Below are positions 33,501 to 44,643 of a stretch of DNA of 64,000 nucleotides, in pieces. A program made the position numbers and the translations under genes. Under the pieces are notes generated by a model that was not told the DNA's origin, did no database searches, and saw only the letters and a program-made list of their open reading frames with translations. Every line of letters begins with the position of its first letter. Position 1 is the first letter of the stretch. This DNA is from Azorinus chamasolen (lineage: Eukaryota; Mollusca; Bivalvia; Cardiida; Solecurtidae): contig OY755240.1 in assembly GCA_963576725.1 (NCBI GenBank), positions 15,974,440 to 16,038,439 on the forward strand. The letters are read 5' to 3'.

Positions 33501-34840
33501 AGCTCACCAGAGCACTTTTGTGCTCAGGGTGAGCTTTTGTGATCACTTGATGTCCGTCGTCCGTCGTCGTGCGTCGTCCGTCGTGCGTCGTGCGTCGTCC
33601 GTCGTCGGGCGTCAACAATTTGAACCTTTAAAAATCTTCTCCTCTGAATCTACAGGGTTCTCAGCTTTCATCTTTGGTACATAGCATCATCTTTAGGTCC
33701 TCTACAAAAGTTATATAAATTTTGCCCCTGGGGTCAAAATTGGCCCCGCCCCAGGGGTGCCTTGTTTTCTATTGAAATATATAGTAAAACTTTGAAAATC
33801 TTCTCCTCTGAATCTACAGGGTTCTCAGCTTTCATATTTGGCACAAAGCATCATGTTCAGGTCCTCTACAAAACTTATATAAATTATGCCCCTGGGGTCA
33901 AAATTGGCCCCGCCCCAGGGGTAGCCAGTTTTGAATAGAAACATATAGTGACAACTTTGAAAATCTTCTCCTCTGAATCTACAGGGTTCTCAGCTTTCAT
34001 ATTTTGCAAATAGCATAATGTTCAGGTCCTCTACAAAAGTTATATAAATTATGCCCCTGGGGTCAAAATTGGCCCCGCCCCAGGGGTAGCCAGTTTTGAA
34101 TAGAAACATTTAGTGACAACTTTGAAAATCTTCTCCTCTGAATCTACAGGGTTCTCAGCTTTCATATTTGGCACATAGCATCATGTTCAGGTCCTCTTCA
34201 AAAGTTATATAAATTATGCCCCTGGGGTCAAAATTGGCCCCGCCCCAGGGGTAGCCAATTTTGAATAGAAACACATAGTGACAACTTTGAAAAAAAATTC
34301 TTCTGAATCTACAGGGTTCTCAGCTTTCATATTTGGCACATAGCATCATGTTCAGGTCCTCTACAAAATTTGTATAAATTATGCCCCTGGGGTCAAAATT
34401 GGCCCCGCCCCAGGGGTGGTCAGTTTTCAATAGAAACATATAGTGAAACTTTGAAAATCTTCTCCTCTGAAACTGGAAGGTTCTAAGCTTTCATATTTGG
34501 CACATAGCATCATGTTCGGGTCCTCTACAAATTTTTTATAAATTATGCACCGGGGGTCAAAATTGGCCCCGCCCCAGGGGTAGCCAGTTTTCAATAGAAA
34601 TATATGGTAAAACTTTGAATATATTCTTCTCTGAAACTGAACGGTTCTCAGCTTTCATATCTGGCACATAGCATCATGTTCAGGTCCTCTACAAAATTTA
34701 TATACATTATGCCCCTGGGGTCAAAATTGACCCCGCCCCAGGGGTGCCAGTTTTCTCTAGAAACATATAGTGAAAACTTTGAACATCTTCTCCTCTGATT
34801 GGCTGGTGAGCGATGTCAGGGCCATTCTGGCCCTCTTGTT
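33501..34840 (+). mobile_element. HinH element, second duplicate
   Basis: Same as 30873-32212 shifted by exactly 2,628 bp. Produced by the duplication, not by a second insertion. Confidence 0.88.
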
Positions 34841-36488
34841 CATATTTTCTTGTCAGTCTGTCTGTCATGCTTCGTGTCCGGGCAATATCTCCTACAAAGT
34901 TAGGCCAAATTCATTATAACTTCAAACATTGAAGAAGCATGATCAGGAGTAGTGTCATGCACAAGGGCCATAACTCTAGCATCGATATTTTTGGAGTTAT
35001 TCCCCTTTTTCATATTTTCTTGTCAGTCCATCTGTCACGCTTCGTGTCCGGGCCATATCTCCTACAACGTTAGGCCAAATTTATTATAACTTCAAACATT
35101 GAAGGAGCATGATGAGGGCTAGTGTCATGCACAAGGGCCATAACTCTAGCATCAATATTTTTGGAGTTATTCCCCTTTTACATATTTTTTTGTCCGGACA
35201 ATAACTCTTTATCTACTGGTTCAATTGATTTGAAACTTCACATATGGAACAATCATGATGAGGGGTAGTGTCATACACAAGGGTCATAACTCTAGCATCG
35301 ATATTTTTGGAGTTATTCCCCTTTTTCATATTTTCTTGTCAGTCTGTCTGTCATGCTTCGTGTCCGGGCAATATCTCCTACAAAGTTAGGCCAAATTCAT
35401 TATAACTTCAAACATTGAAGAAGCATGATCAGGAGTAGTGTCATGCACAAGGGCCATAACTCTAGCATCGATATTTTTGGAGTTATTCCCCTTTTTCATA
35501 TTTTCTTGTCAGTCTGTCTGTCATGCTTCGTGTCCGGGCAATATCTCCTACAAAGTTAGGCCAAATTCATTATAACTTCAAACATTGAAGAAGCATGATC
35601 AGGAGTAGTGTCATGCACAAGGGCCATAACTCTAGCATCAATATTTTTGGAGTTATTCCCCTTTTTCATATTTTTTGTCCGGACAATAACTCTTTATCTA
35701 CTGGTTCAATTGATTTGAAACTTCACATATGGAACAAGCATGATGAGGGGTAATGTCATGCACAAGGGCCATAACTCTAGCATCTATATTTTTGGAGTTA
35801 TTCCCATTTTCATATTTTCTTGTCCAGTTAATAACTCTTTATGTACTGGTTCAATTGATTTGAAACTTCTCATATGGAACAAGCATAATGAGGTGTAGTG
35901 TCATGCACAAGGGCAATAACTCTAGCATCAATATTTTTGGAGTTACTCCCCTTTTTCATATTTTCTTGTCAGGACAATAACTTTTTATTTACAGATTTAA
36001 TGTATGAAAGAAGGTACTAATACCATTCAGGTGGTCATGTATATACCATGGTCAACCACACCATGGGTAGGTGGGGTGGGGAGAGCAGAGGTTTTTTTTT
36101 AGTCCGGTGGGGGACTCATGTCTTGCATAGCAATACAACATGCCCTTGTTTTAACTCCTTGCACGCTAAGTTATTATTGTCTTCCGCTGCAGTTTTAAAA
36201 TTTATGGCAGAACAGCGATCACAAGAGGATTTTGTTTGATAATGTAGAAGTACTGAATCCAATTATAAAAGCTTGGAGTATATACCTTTGATTGGTTGAC
36301 TGATGGTGTAAGACATTCAGTTCAGAGCCTGATCAGATATTGCATATGTAGTCTTTCTTGAATTCATGGAATATAACGAACAATATCATGACATATTTCA
36401 TGAATTCGTGGAATATGATTGAAATTACTGATAGTATATATAATTATATCTGTAGTTCAATGATCTAACAGTGGAAGGGTGCTGAAAA

Positions 36489-36690
36489 AATAAACTCTTT
36501 CAGTATAAGAAACAAGTTTACTGGCATTTGCGAACGGTGTAGACCCAGACCAGAGGGCTCCTCAGGTCAGGGTCTGCACTGTTTGTCATTCAAAATCATC
36601 TCACAGATAATACCATTTCTTATTGAATAGACTCAGTTGTAAGCAGCGATGGACCAGTCCACTTTGAAAGTTCAGCAGTCGAAGGGTTAA
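36489..36690 (+). mobile_element. PalF copy
   Basis: Core GTGTAGACCCAGACCAGAGG with the apex cut short (GGCTCCTCAGGTCAG); right end GCAGTCGAAGGG-TTAA. Confidence 0.8.
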
Positions 36691-36741
36691 GACTAATGTA
36701 AATATGGAGAACAGCTGTTGTTGAAATACTTGAATCAATGC

Positions 36742-36970
36742 TTAACCCTTTCCCTCATATTGACGACTTTTGACTACTCTGTAAAAGTCACTTTGTGAAA
36801 CCATTGTGATAAATAGAGCATTTGCTCCACAGGAGCAAATGTTCTATTTATCACAATGGTTTCAAACTACAAAATTCTAAAAAAAATCCTTTTCTCTAGT
36901 TAATGCTCCTTTTTGGTAGATTGAATCAAAGAGGTTAGGTCTTAAAATAGCCTATGAAGTAAAGGGTTAA
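36742..36970 (+). mobile_element. PalB element
   Basis: TTAACCCTTTCCC to TAAAGGG-TTAA, apex CTCCACAGGAG, left part TTGACGACTTTTGACTAC. Confidence 0.92.
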
Positions 36971-37674
36971 TATGCTTGCAATGTATAGTAGCCCAGCCCT
37001 TGTTGACAGTTCAGATCAAGATCAGAGTCAGCATCTAACAGTTCGATGTTAACCAGTTTGTATTTAAAAAAAAAGATATACAAGAAACCCAGCAGTTTCT
37101 GAAACTTATTGATCATATTTTCGAATCAGAAAAGAGGAAGAACGGGTTGATGTAAACAAAGGTTTTGAAGTCTTTGGTCATGCAATCCCATAGTTTTGTT
37201 TTGATTTTCCGATGTGCAGAGTTATTTTTGTCTGTTTGCCAGAACTGTCCAAGGGAAGCATATGTAAGAGATAGGCAAACTTTATTAAATAAAATCTGAA
37301 TATGATAGATGTAGTTTTTGTCAGTAATGAGATAGTGGTCTCTATGGCATTGTTGAAAGCCCAGCGGTTGCCGTTTGCTTGTTGTTGCTATTACGTCAAC
37401 CAGCTGATGCTGGCATTGATAACACAGTTTCATGGGTTTCGGTTTATCTATCGGAGAATAGAGATACAAATCTATACTATGCCCATGCATTGGTTAGAGA
37501 TGGAGAAAAAAATGGGACTGTAAAACAGCTTTTCATAGACGGATAATTGAAGAGCCAACTTGTCCATGTACATGTAGTATCAGGCTTCAGTATATAGAGG
37601 TCAAGGTCATTACTGTACTTGAGGACTATCAGCCAGTAACAGAATCATAGAGAGGCCCACGTAAGATATGTAAA
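36971..37674. other. Unique intron sequence
   Basis: Includes a decayed PalF-like piece near 37010 and a 125-codon minus-strand frame (37113-37490) with no recognisable domain. 36153-36488 is also featureless. Confidence 0.6.
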
Positions 37675-37810
37675 TTAACCCTTTAATCCATGAATTCATG
37701 TAAGAAATACTTTCATTTTGAATATTAATTAGATTAATTCTAAATATGGCACATGAAAACAGGAATAGTTGGTCATGACAGAAACTGTAGAATCCCATCA
37801 TTCTGTACTA

Positions 37811-38367
37811 CAGTAGAACCCCTCTAATGCAACCGCTTAATGAATAAACATGGGTGTTGCTTAACCCTTTCCCTCATATAAACGTGTTTTCATGCATCTG
37901 CAAACAGAGTAGACCTAGATCAGACTGCTCCTAGAGGAGCCGTCTGATCAGGATCTGCTCTGTTTGCTAATAGAATTTGATAGATCTGTTTCTTTGCTTT
38001 CTAAAATGTCGTGTTTTCACGCATCTGCAAACAGAGTAAACCTAGATCAGCTGCTCCTAGAGGAGCCGTCTGATCAGGGTCTGCTCTGTTTGCTAATAGA
38101 ATTTGATAGATCTGTTTCTTTGCTTTCTAAAATGTCTACAATGTTCCACCTTCTATATATCTTTAAAACTATTTTGTTAATGAATATTCAGTAAGTACTG
38201 AAATTTGTAACAAGCATAGAACAGGGAAAGGGTTAATGCAGAACAAATGTAATGCAGAAAGCTCCTCTAGGAGCTTTCTGCATTACTTTTGTCCTGCATT
38301 AAGCTACCACCTGCATCTAGCACCTAGAATTATACCTTTAGCTGGTCGCATTAGCAGGGTTTTGCTG
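37811..38367. mobile_element. PalD element split by PalA1, TA duplication
   Basis: CAGTAGAACCCCTCTAATGC to ATTAGCAGGGTTTTGCTG with TA on both sides. Hairpin GCAGAAAGCTCCTCTAGGAG at about 38253. Confidence 0.9.
37861..38236 (+). mobile_element. PalA1 element with tandemly doubled core
   Basis: TTAACCCTTTCCC to GGAAAGGG-TTAA. The block from GTGTTTTCAYGCATCTGC to TTTCTAAAATGTC, about 125 bp with the whole hairpin, occurs twice. Confidence 0.92.
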
Positions 38368-38456
38368 TATTTCATAAGCGATCAGAACAGACCCTGACCA
38401 GGCAGCGCCTATGTACAGGAGACACCTGATCTCGATCTGCTCTGTTTGCTTATGAT

Positions 38457-38711
38457 ATAACCCTTTCCCTATTCTATGTTTATTCCAAATTTCAATACCT
38501 ATTGAGTATTCATTAACAAAGTAGTTATAAAGAAATGTGGAAGGTGGAACATTGTAAACATTTCATAAAAGCAAAGAAACGGATCCCTCCAATTCTTTTA
38601 GCAAACAGAGTAGAGCCTGATCAATCAGACGGCTCCTCTAGGGGCCGTCTGATCTGGGTCTACTCTGTTTGCAAATGCGTGAAAACCCGTTTAAATGAAG
38701 GAAAGGGATAA
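38457..38711 (-). mobile_element. PalA1 element with ATAA duplication
   Basis: ATAA-CCCTTTCCC to GAAAGGG-ATAA. The host PalA2 normally reads GATATAATATAG here, so ATAA was duplicated. The core has an extra ATCA in the left arm; apex CCTCTAGG. Confidence 0.92.
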
Positions 38712-38836
38712 TATAGATTCTACAGCTTCTGGCACAGCCAAAATTTCCTGTGTCCTTGTATGTAACAGCAAATTAATATAATTAATATCCATGACATCGT
38801 TATTTCTTACATGAATATTCATGAGTAAAAGGTTAA

Positions 38837-39464
38837 TTAATATTCATGAAGTCGTCATATCTTACATGCTGCAGGTTCGTTAATGTAATAAATCCTCATG
38901 ATAATCTTGGACCCCTATGAGGTTAGAAGGGTCCCCTACTTCTTTTATTCAGTAAGTTCATTGGATTGTTTACCATCTGCCTGTGATGGCGATATCAGTG
39001 GCATATCGGTGGCATCTTGACTCTTTAACCAGTAACGTTTTATGTGCATCTGATTTGGAATCGCAACTGTTTTTTTTATGCAGCTTATGAGATGGTATCC
39101 TGCGCAGTGAAGTTTCATTGATACAGATTTCCTTTTTCCAGCTGTCTCGAAGGCAACATGTACAAAATGTTCAGAGAGATCTTTGCAGATGCCGTTAAGA
39201 TTGGAACACCTCAATGATAGGCCGCAAGGCATTAACGACTGTCTGCTACCTTGCGAGATAATGCAGTTTTGATATTGGGGCAAGGAACATTTTGCCCTCA
39301 TATCTTTGGATATAAACAAGATGGGGGTTTTCAATTTCTGACTTGTATAAACACTTGGTGCTATCTGAAGAGATGTATTAGATTCTTGTTTATGGTGTGT
39401 GCAGAGGATGGTAAGGCCAGGCGTTGGTAATTGATCGTTGACAATGCCTCTTACATGTTCAGAA
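38837..39464. other. Unique intron sequence with the longest open frame
   Basis: The minus strand is open for 178 codons (38945-39481). The first codons (MEERV) come from a PalA2 end. No domain, signal or homologue recognised. Confidence 0.5.
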
Positions 39465-39839
39465 TTCACCCTTTCCTCCATAAATATACCTTTGTACGCC
39501 TTTGCAAACAGAGTAGACCCCGATCAGACGGCTCCTATAGGAGCCGTCTGATCAGGGTCTTCTCTGTTTGCTTATGGTATAATGAAGATGTGACTTCAGT
39601 TTCTGTCATGGCCAATAAGTACTGTGTCCATGGGATATTATAGCCGTTTGATCAGGGTCTGCTCTGTTTGCTTATGATATAATATAGATACGATTCTGCA
39701 TAATATAGATACGATTCTACAGTTTCTGCCATGGCCAAAGTTTCTGTGTCCATGCATGTCCTATAATAATAAATTAATTTACTCAATATTCATGACATCA
39801 TTATTATTTTACATGAATATTCATGGAGGAAAAGGTTAA
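39465..39839 (+). mobile_element. PalA2 copy with internal duplication
   Basis: CCCTTTCCTCC start, perfect hairpin, then a second right arm (GATCAGGGTCTGCTCTGTTT) at about 39652 and a doubled ATATAGATACGATTCT. Ends AAAAGG-TTAA. Confidence 0.85.
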
Positions 39840-40190
39840 CGTGTTGCTCCAAAGAGACACACTTTGGCACCTGCAAACAGAGTAGACTCAGATCAGATGG
39901 CTCCTGTAGGTCTGCTTTCTTTGCTTATGAAATAACGTTGATAATTATGTTTCTACAATTCATACGATTCATGCTATGGTAAATTATTCCCTTATTCATG
40001 ATGCCATTATGAAAATTCAGCTTAAATACTGTACTTGGTATTTATGCATTTGCAAGCAGGATAGAGCTAGAGTCTGCTCTGTTTGCTTATAGAGTTTTAT
40101 CTGATTCTATAGTTTCCATCATTCTGTATTTGTATTTCAATATGAAAACAATCCGCTAATTGATATTTTTAAAATCCTTTTTTCTTTCTT
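39836..40190 (+). mobile_element. Two degenerate PalA copies
   Basis: Cores at about 39876-39930 and 40050-40085, both with the apex largely deleted. AT-rich right halves are recognisable. Confidence 0.55.
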
Positions 40191-40326
40191 AACCCATTCT
40201 CTCTCATATTGATGCCTTTTCAAATTCTGTTTGCAAACCGAGCCGACCCTGATCAGACGGCTCCTATAGGAGCCGTCTGATCTGGGTCTACTCTGTTTGC
40301 AAATGCATGAAAAGGGAAAGGGTTAA
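40189..40326 (-). mobile_element. Short PalA element (138 bp)
   Basis: TTAACCCATTCTC to GGAAAGGG-TTAA. Perfect hairpin and little else: the AT-rich half is absent. Confidence 0.88.
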
Positions 40327-40500
40327 ATCAGGTAACGGTTTAAATAAAAGAGAAACAGAAGACAGAAACGTCTATAATTATTATGGCTGGCCTATATATA
40401 CCTAACTGTTTGGAGTCTACATCTGAACAGAAGGAACATTTGCCACTGACTGATAAGGCCAAATGTTTCTTGTCTATTTTATGGAGACTATGGCTGACCC

Positions 40501-40605
40501 CCTTTCCATGCTTGTTTCATGCCCTTGCAAACAGAGTAGACCCAGATCAGATGACTCCTGTATGATCATAACTCGGCATTTCATCTGGGTCCAAGCTGTT
40601 TTCAA
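40501..40605 (+). mobile_element. PalA left arm fused to a PalN arm
   Basis: GCAAACAGAGTAGACCCAGA is followed after the apex by CATTTCATCTGGGTCCAAGC, a PalN-type right arm. Confidence 0.6.
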
Positions 40606-40622
40606 ATATAAGTCTGTCATGC

Positions 40623-40842
40623 TCAACCCTTTACTCCATAGGCTATTTTTAGACCCAACCTCTTTGAATGAATCTACCCAAAAGGAGCATTTACTAGAGA
40701 AAAGTGAAATTTTAGAATTGTGTAGATTGAAACCATTGTGATAAACAGAGCATTTGCTCCTATAGGAGCAAATGCTCTATTTATCACAATGGTTTCAAGA
40801 AGTGGTTATTACAGAGGCGTAGAAAGGCATATTTATGGAGGA
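40623..40842 (-). mobile_element. PalB element
   Basis: CCCTTTACTCCATAGGC start, perfect apex GCTCCTATAGGAGC, right end TATTTATGGAGGA cut by the next element. Confidence 0.88.
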
Positions 40843-41090
40843 CCTTTTCCAGCATATAAACGCATTTTCACATGTTTGCAAACAGAGTAGACCCAGATCA
40901 GACGGCTCCAATAGGAGCCGTCTGATCAGGGTCTGCTCTGTGTGCCAATGGAATTTGATAAATCTTGTTTCTTTACTTTCTAAAATGGCTACGAATGTTC
41001 CACCTTCCATATTTCATTATAACTGTTTTGTCCATGAATAATCAGTAGGTATTGAAATTTGAAATAAACATAGAATAGGGAATGGGTTAA
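40843..41090 (+). mobile_element. PalA1 element
   Basis: CCTTTTCCAGC start, apex CTCCAATAGGAG, ends GGGAATGGG-TTAA. Confidence 0.9.
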
Positions 41091-41323
41091 CCCTTTCCTC
41101 CATAAATTTCTACGTCTTTCTACGCCTCTGTATAATTACCTATTGAAACCATTGTGATAAATAGAGCATTTGCTCCTATAGGAGCAAATGCTCTATTTAT
41201 CACAATGGTTTCAAACTACATAATTCTAAAAAGAAATCCTTTTCTCTAGTTAATGCTCCGTTTTGCTAGATTTATCCAAAGTGGTTGGATCTAAATATAG
41301 CCTATGAGGGGGGAATGGGTTAA
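41087..41323 (+). mobile_element. PalB element
   Basis: Shares TTAA with the PalA1 before it; perfect stem ATAAATAGAGCATTTGCTCC, ends AATGGG-TTAA. Confidence 0.93.
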
Positions 41324-41345
41324 AGCTTACTGTGTAACTCCTGTT

Positions 41346-41535
41346 TTAACCCTATCAGTACTGAATTCTCAGAGTGGAATAGTCCATCATTGATTATTGG
41401 TAGAGTCCATACAGTATGAAAGGGTAAAACTTGCAAGATAAATTTGAATGATAAACAGTGCAGACCTAGGTCAGAATGGACTCCCCAAGGATCCTCTCTG
41501 ATCTGGGTCTTTCATCGGTAGCAAATGACTGGGGT
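41346..41535 (-). mobile_element. PalF copy
   Basis: TTAACCCTATCAG start, AAACAGTGCAGACCTAGG arm, mispaired apex, right TGATCTGGGTC with altered end. Confidence 0.75.
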
Positions 41536-41697
41536 GCACTGGTTTTCCACGTACAAAAGGTTGAGATTGGCTAGAATTGCATTTGGCATTTATTGTTGCT
41601 ACTAATTACTTAAATAACTGCAGCCTTTTTGTGTCACCGCGAGGAACGGAACAGAAACTGGCAAAACTATGATACTTGTTATCATAAATATCATGCA

Positions 41698-41941
41698 TTA
41701 ACCCTTTACTCTGCAGCTACACCTTTTAACACGCGTTTTCACGCATTTGCAAACAGTGTAGACCCAGATCAGATGGCTCCTAGAGGAGCCGTCTGATCAG
41801 GGTCTGCTCTGTTTGCTTTTGACATCTGGATCAATGTTTCTACAGTTTTTGTGAAAACAAAACTGATTCCTTGAAATAAGTGAATAAATATTCATTATAT
41901 CATTATTTTTTTCCCCGAACATTGAACAGGGATGGGGTTAA
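41698..41941 (+). mobile_element. PalA copy
   Basis: TTAACCCTTTACTC to GATGGGG-TTAA. Apex CCTAGAGG; right half like 2320-2558. Confidence 0.88.
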
Positions 41942-42734
41942 CATCATCAAATATTGTCCTAGACTTGTCCTCTTAGTGCAAACAAGGTCAAGGTCACATA
42001 ACTGTAGCATCTTGGCTCAACAAGGGAGTTACTGTTTCCTGCATATCCTTGGCAAGGGGTAAAACAAAATTTCTTTAACAGCCGTTCCTGAAAAAACTGT
42101 TAATATGTACTTACAATTTACCTTGTTCCCGGAGGGGGATTCCTCTACATGGTTTGATTAAATCTTCTTTTGGGAGATCTCTCAGGGGAACCCACTCCGG
42201 CAGATTAATGAAATATTGGTTTAGAGCAGCATGGTAGCACGGGATTAAACAGATAAAAGCCACTGATAGGCCTCTTTCATTTTCACAGAATACCCAACCC
42301 TTTCTCCTGCTATTTTATGAGTTTTGTGTAGACTGAATCCACTTCTGATCTAAATCGATAACTGTACAGAGTTATTGGCCTTGCTGTCGTTTATACTTGT
42401 AAATCTTTTGCAGTGAAATAGAATTTACTTCAGGTAAATATTCAAAGTGATTCAAAGTGAAAAACATAACCATGGTTACTGAAAAGTTTCCTGCCGAGTT
42501 ACTCAGACTGATATTGTCCGCTGTGGAATAAAAAATACACCTACTGCCAGTACAAATAGTGCTAGGCTGAAATCTATTTTAATTGTTTTGGTGGAGTCCC
42601 AATTGCTTGTGATGAAAACAGAGACATTCCCTGTTGATAAGGTTGAAGATTTTGACCATTACACAGTTGGATGTTGGTCTTGAAAATCAGTCCTGTGGCT
42701 GCAATGAACTTGTATCCCAATTTTGTTTTTTCAT
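41942..42734. other. Unique intron sequence
   Basis: No repeat family or gene recognised. 43201-43598 and 44075-44406 are the same in character. Confidence 0.6.
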
Positions 42735-43200
42735 CCCTTTATTTGATAATCCCACTGTGATGCCTTGGCAAACGGATAAAGACTTGGATCACACAGCTCC
42801 TGTTGGAGCCATGTGATCAGGGTCTGCTCTGTTTGCTTATCCCTTTCCCTGTTCTATGTTTATTACAAATTTTAATACCTACTGAATATTCATGTAAAAA
42901 TAGCTAAAATGAAACATGGAAGGTGGAATATTGTAGCCATTTTAGAAAGTAAAGACACAGATCTTTGAAATTCTATAAGCAAACAGAGTAGACCCCGATC
43001 AGACGGCTCCTCTAGGAGCCGTCTGATCTGGGTCTACTCTGTTTGAAAATGCGTGAAAACACGTTTATATGAGGGAAAGGGTTATAGAACTATATAGATT
43101 GGATTCTAAACATCCTGTGTTTATTTACCATTACCAAACTTTAGCTTATAAATATTCATGATGTCATTATTTCTTACATAAATATTCATTATTCATGAGG
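42735..43200 (+). mobile_element. PalA2 copy split by PalA1
   Basis: Decayed left end, core with ACACAGCTCCTGTTGGAGC; right half AGAACTATATAGATTGG to TTCATGAGG. Confidence 0.75.
42837..43085 (-). mobile_element. PalA1 element with TTAT duplication
   Basis: TTAT-CCCTTTCCC to GGAAAGGG-TTAT. The host TTTGCTTATAGAA motif contains a single TTAT. Apex CCTCTAGG. Confidence 0.94.
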
Positions 43201-43598
43201 TGAATAGAAATTTTATACAAAGCCCGTGTTATAAAGTGATGGGAAGAAGAAAGTACAGTCAATTGGTCTTGCTAGCTATAGGGTGGGTGGGGGAGAACTG
43301 GATATTATATGAAATGATGCAGAATCCAAGAGAAAAATTGCTTCTGTTCATGGATGCCAGGATTTGCCTCAGTTCAGTGCGTTCTACGATAATAGCTGCC
43401 TATGATTACAAAACCAGAAACTATTTCCTGGCGCAGGCCTTAGACATACGAAAAAATGCTTGACATGGCGCCCAGACAAAAATGGCAAAGTTGACAAAAG
43501 ATATGAATGTCATGTAATGCTTGTCATTTTAATACAAATGTGATATCTTGAAATGTGACATGAAACTGTGAAAGCAAAATACAACTGATCTGGTTGTA

Positions 43599-43829
43599 CA
43601 CTACCTCATAGGGTATTTTTAGATCCAATTCCTTTTGAATGAATCCACCGAAAAGGAACATTAACCAGAGATAAGGAAAGTTTTGGAAGTGTGTAGTTCT
43701 GAAACCATTTTGATAAATAGAACATTTGCTCCGATGGAGCAAAAGCTCTGTTTATCACAATGGTTTCTAAAAGTGACTTTTACTGTATACAGAGGCGTCA
43801 AAAGGCATCAATATGAGGGAATGGGATAA
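43599..43829 (-). mobile_element. PalB element
   Basis: Decayed left end (ACTACCTCATAGGG), apex CTCCGATGGAG, right end GAATGGG-ATAA. Confidence 0.85.
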
Positions 43830-43857
43830 GAATTATGAATAAATACCTTTATTTACG

Positions 43858-44074
43858 GTACTCTTTCCCTGCTGAATATTCATGTAAGAAATAATTATGA
43901 AATTTGGAAGGTGGAATATTGTTGTCAATTTAGAAACCTAAAGAAACAGATCTACCAAATTCCATAAGCATACAGAGCTGACCCTGATCAGATGGCTCCT
44001 ACAGGAGCCATCTGATCTGGGTCTACTCGGTTTGCAAATGTGGGAAAAGACGTTTATTTGAAGGAAAGGGTTAA
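43858..44074 (-). mobile_element. PalA1 element
   Basis: CTCTTTCCCTG start, GGAAGGTGGAATATTGT segment, apex CCTACAGG, GGAAAGGG-TTAA. Confidence 0.88.
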
Positions 44075-44406
44075 TTTTGAGAATTACAGCAGACAATAGA
44101 CTAATTGCAGCTAACAATTATTTCTCGCACAAAGTGTTCAAGGATAGACGTCCCCATGCATTTTCTGTAAGCGAGAAGTCCCAGCAAGCAGCTGTTTCCG
44201 CTTTTACTCTCTAATTACTTTTCGTTAATTAAATATTTGTGAGGTCACTCACCAGATAGCCTGGATCTGGCCAAAGCCCATTGTTTACAGCAAGACGATT
44301 ATCTCCAATAGAATATTCATAGGAACCCTTTGGAAATGATGAAAAATGACCGAAAAAGACTTCAGTGGGGAAAATTGGGCGAAAAGAACACTGGGGTGAA
44401 CAAAAG

Positions 44407-44441
44407 TTGACCCTTTGAATATTCATGAGGTAAAGGGTTAA
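44407..44441. mobile_element. Minimal PalA remnant, about 27 bp
   Basis: CCCTTTGAATATTCATGAGG then TAAAGGG, framed by TTGA and TTAA. Only the two terminal repeats and one ATTCAT box remain. Confidence 0.65.
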
Positions 44442-44643
44442 CCCATTCCCTCATAGGCTATTTTCAGATCCAACCAGTTTGAATAAATCTACCGAAAAGG
44501 AGCATTAATTAGAGAAAAGGAATTGCGTAGTTTACAACTATTGTGATAAATAGAGCATTTGCTCCTATAGGAGCAAATGCTCTATTTATCACAATGGTTT
44601 CATGAAGTGACTTTTACAGAGGCGTAGAAAGGCATAGGGTTAA
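44438..44643 (-). mobile_element. PalB element
   Basis: TTAACCCATTCCC start, perfect stem, right end shortened to GGCATAGGG-TTAA. Confidence 0.92.

Larger units (their letters stand above)
29851..35282 (+). repeat. 2,628-bp tandem duplication
   Basis: From about 29851 to 32654 the sequence recurs at +2628 (32479 to 35282). All blocks I compared were identical, including minor variants such as CCTACAACGTTAGG at 32434 and 35062 and the whole nested HinH. Differences start at both outer edges. Confidence 0.9.
29671..36152 (+). mobile_element. HinI element, about 6.5 kb
   Basis: 5' hairpin TAGTCCCCCACCGGT / ACCGGTTGGGGGACTA, then a CCGTC microsatellite at about 29717-29777, then many units of about 150-170 bp (recurring ACAAGGGCCATAACTCTAGC), then subterminal GGTGGGGGACT at about 36105 and CCCTTGTTTT at the end. 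Same layout as HinH with different sequence. Interrupted by two HinH copies created by one internal duplication. No coding capacity seen. Confidence 0.75.
37675..38836. mobile_element. PalA2 fold-back copy with three nested elements
   Basis: Both outer halves are the CATGAATATTCATG-bearing half, in inverted order, joined by a core at about 38385-38450. PalD sits in the left half with a PalA1 inside it, and another PalA1 sits in the right half. Confidence 0.82.

Noticed and set aside
37113..37490. 125-codon minus-strand frame
   Set aside because: No motif or conserved-looking composition; no splice or promoter context.
38945..39481. 178-codon open frame on the minus strand, longest in the window
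   Set aside because: No recognisable domain, first codons come from a PalA2 end, and it lies in an intron; in 64 kb a frame of this length can occur by chance.
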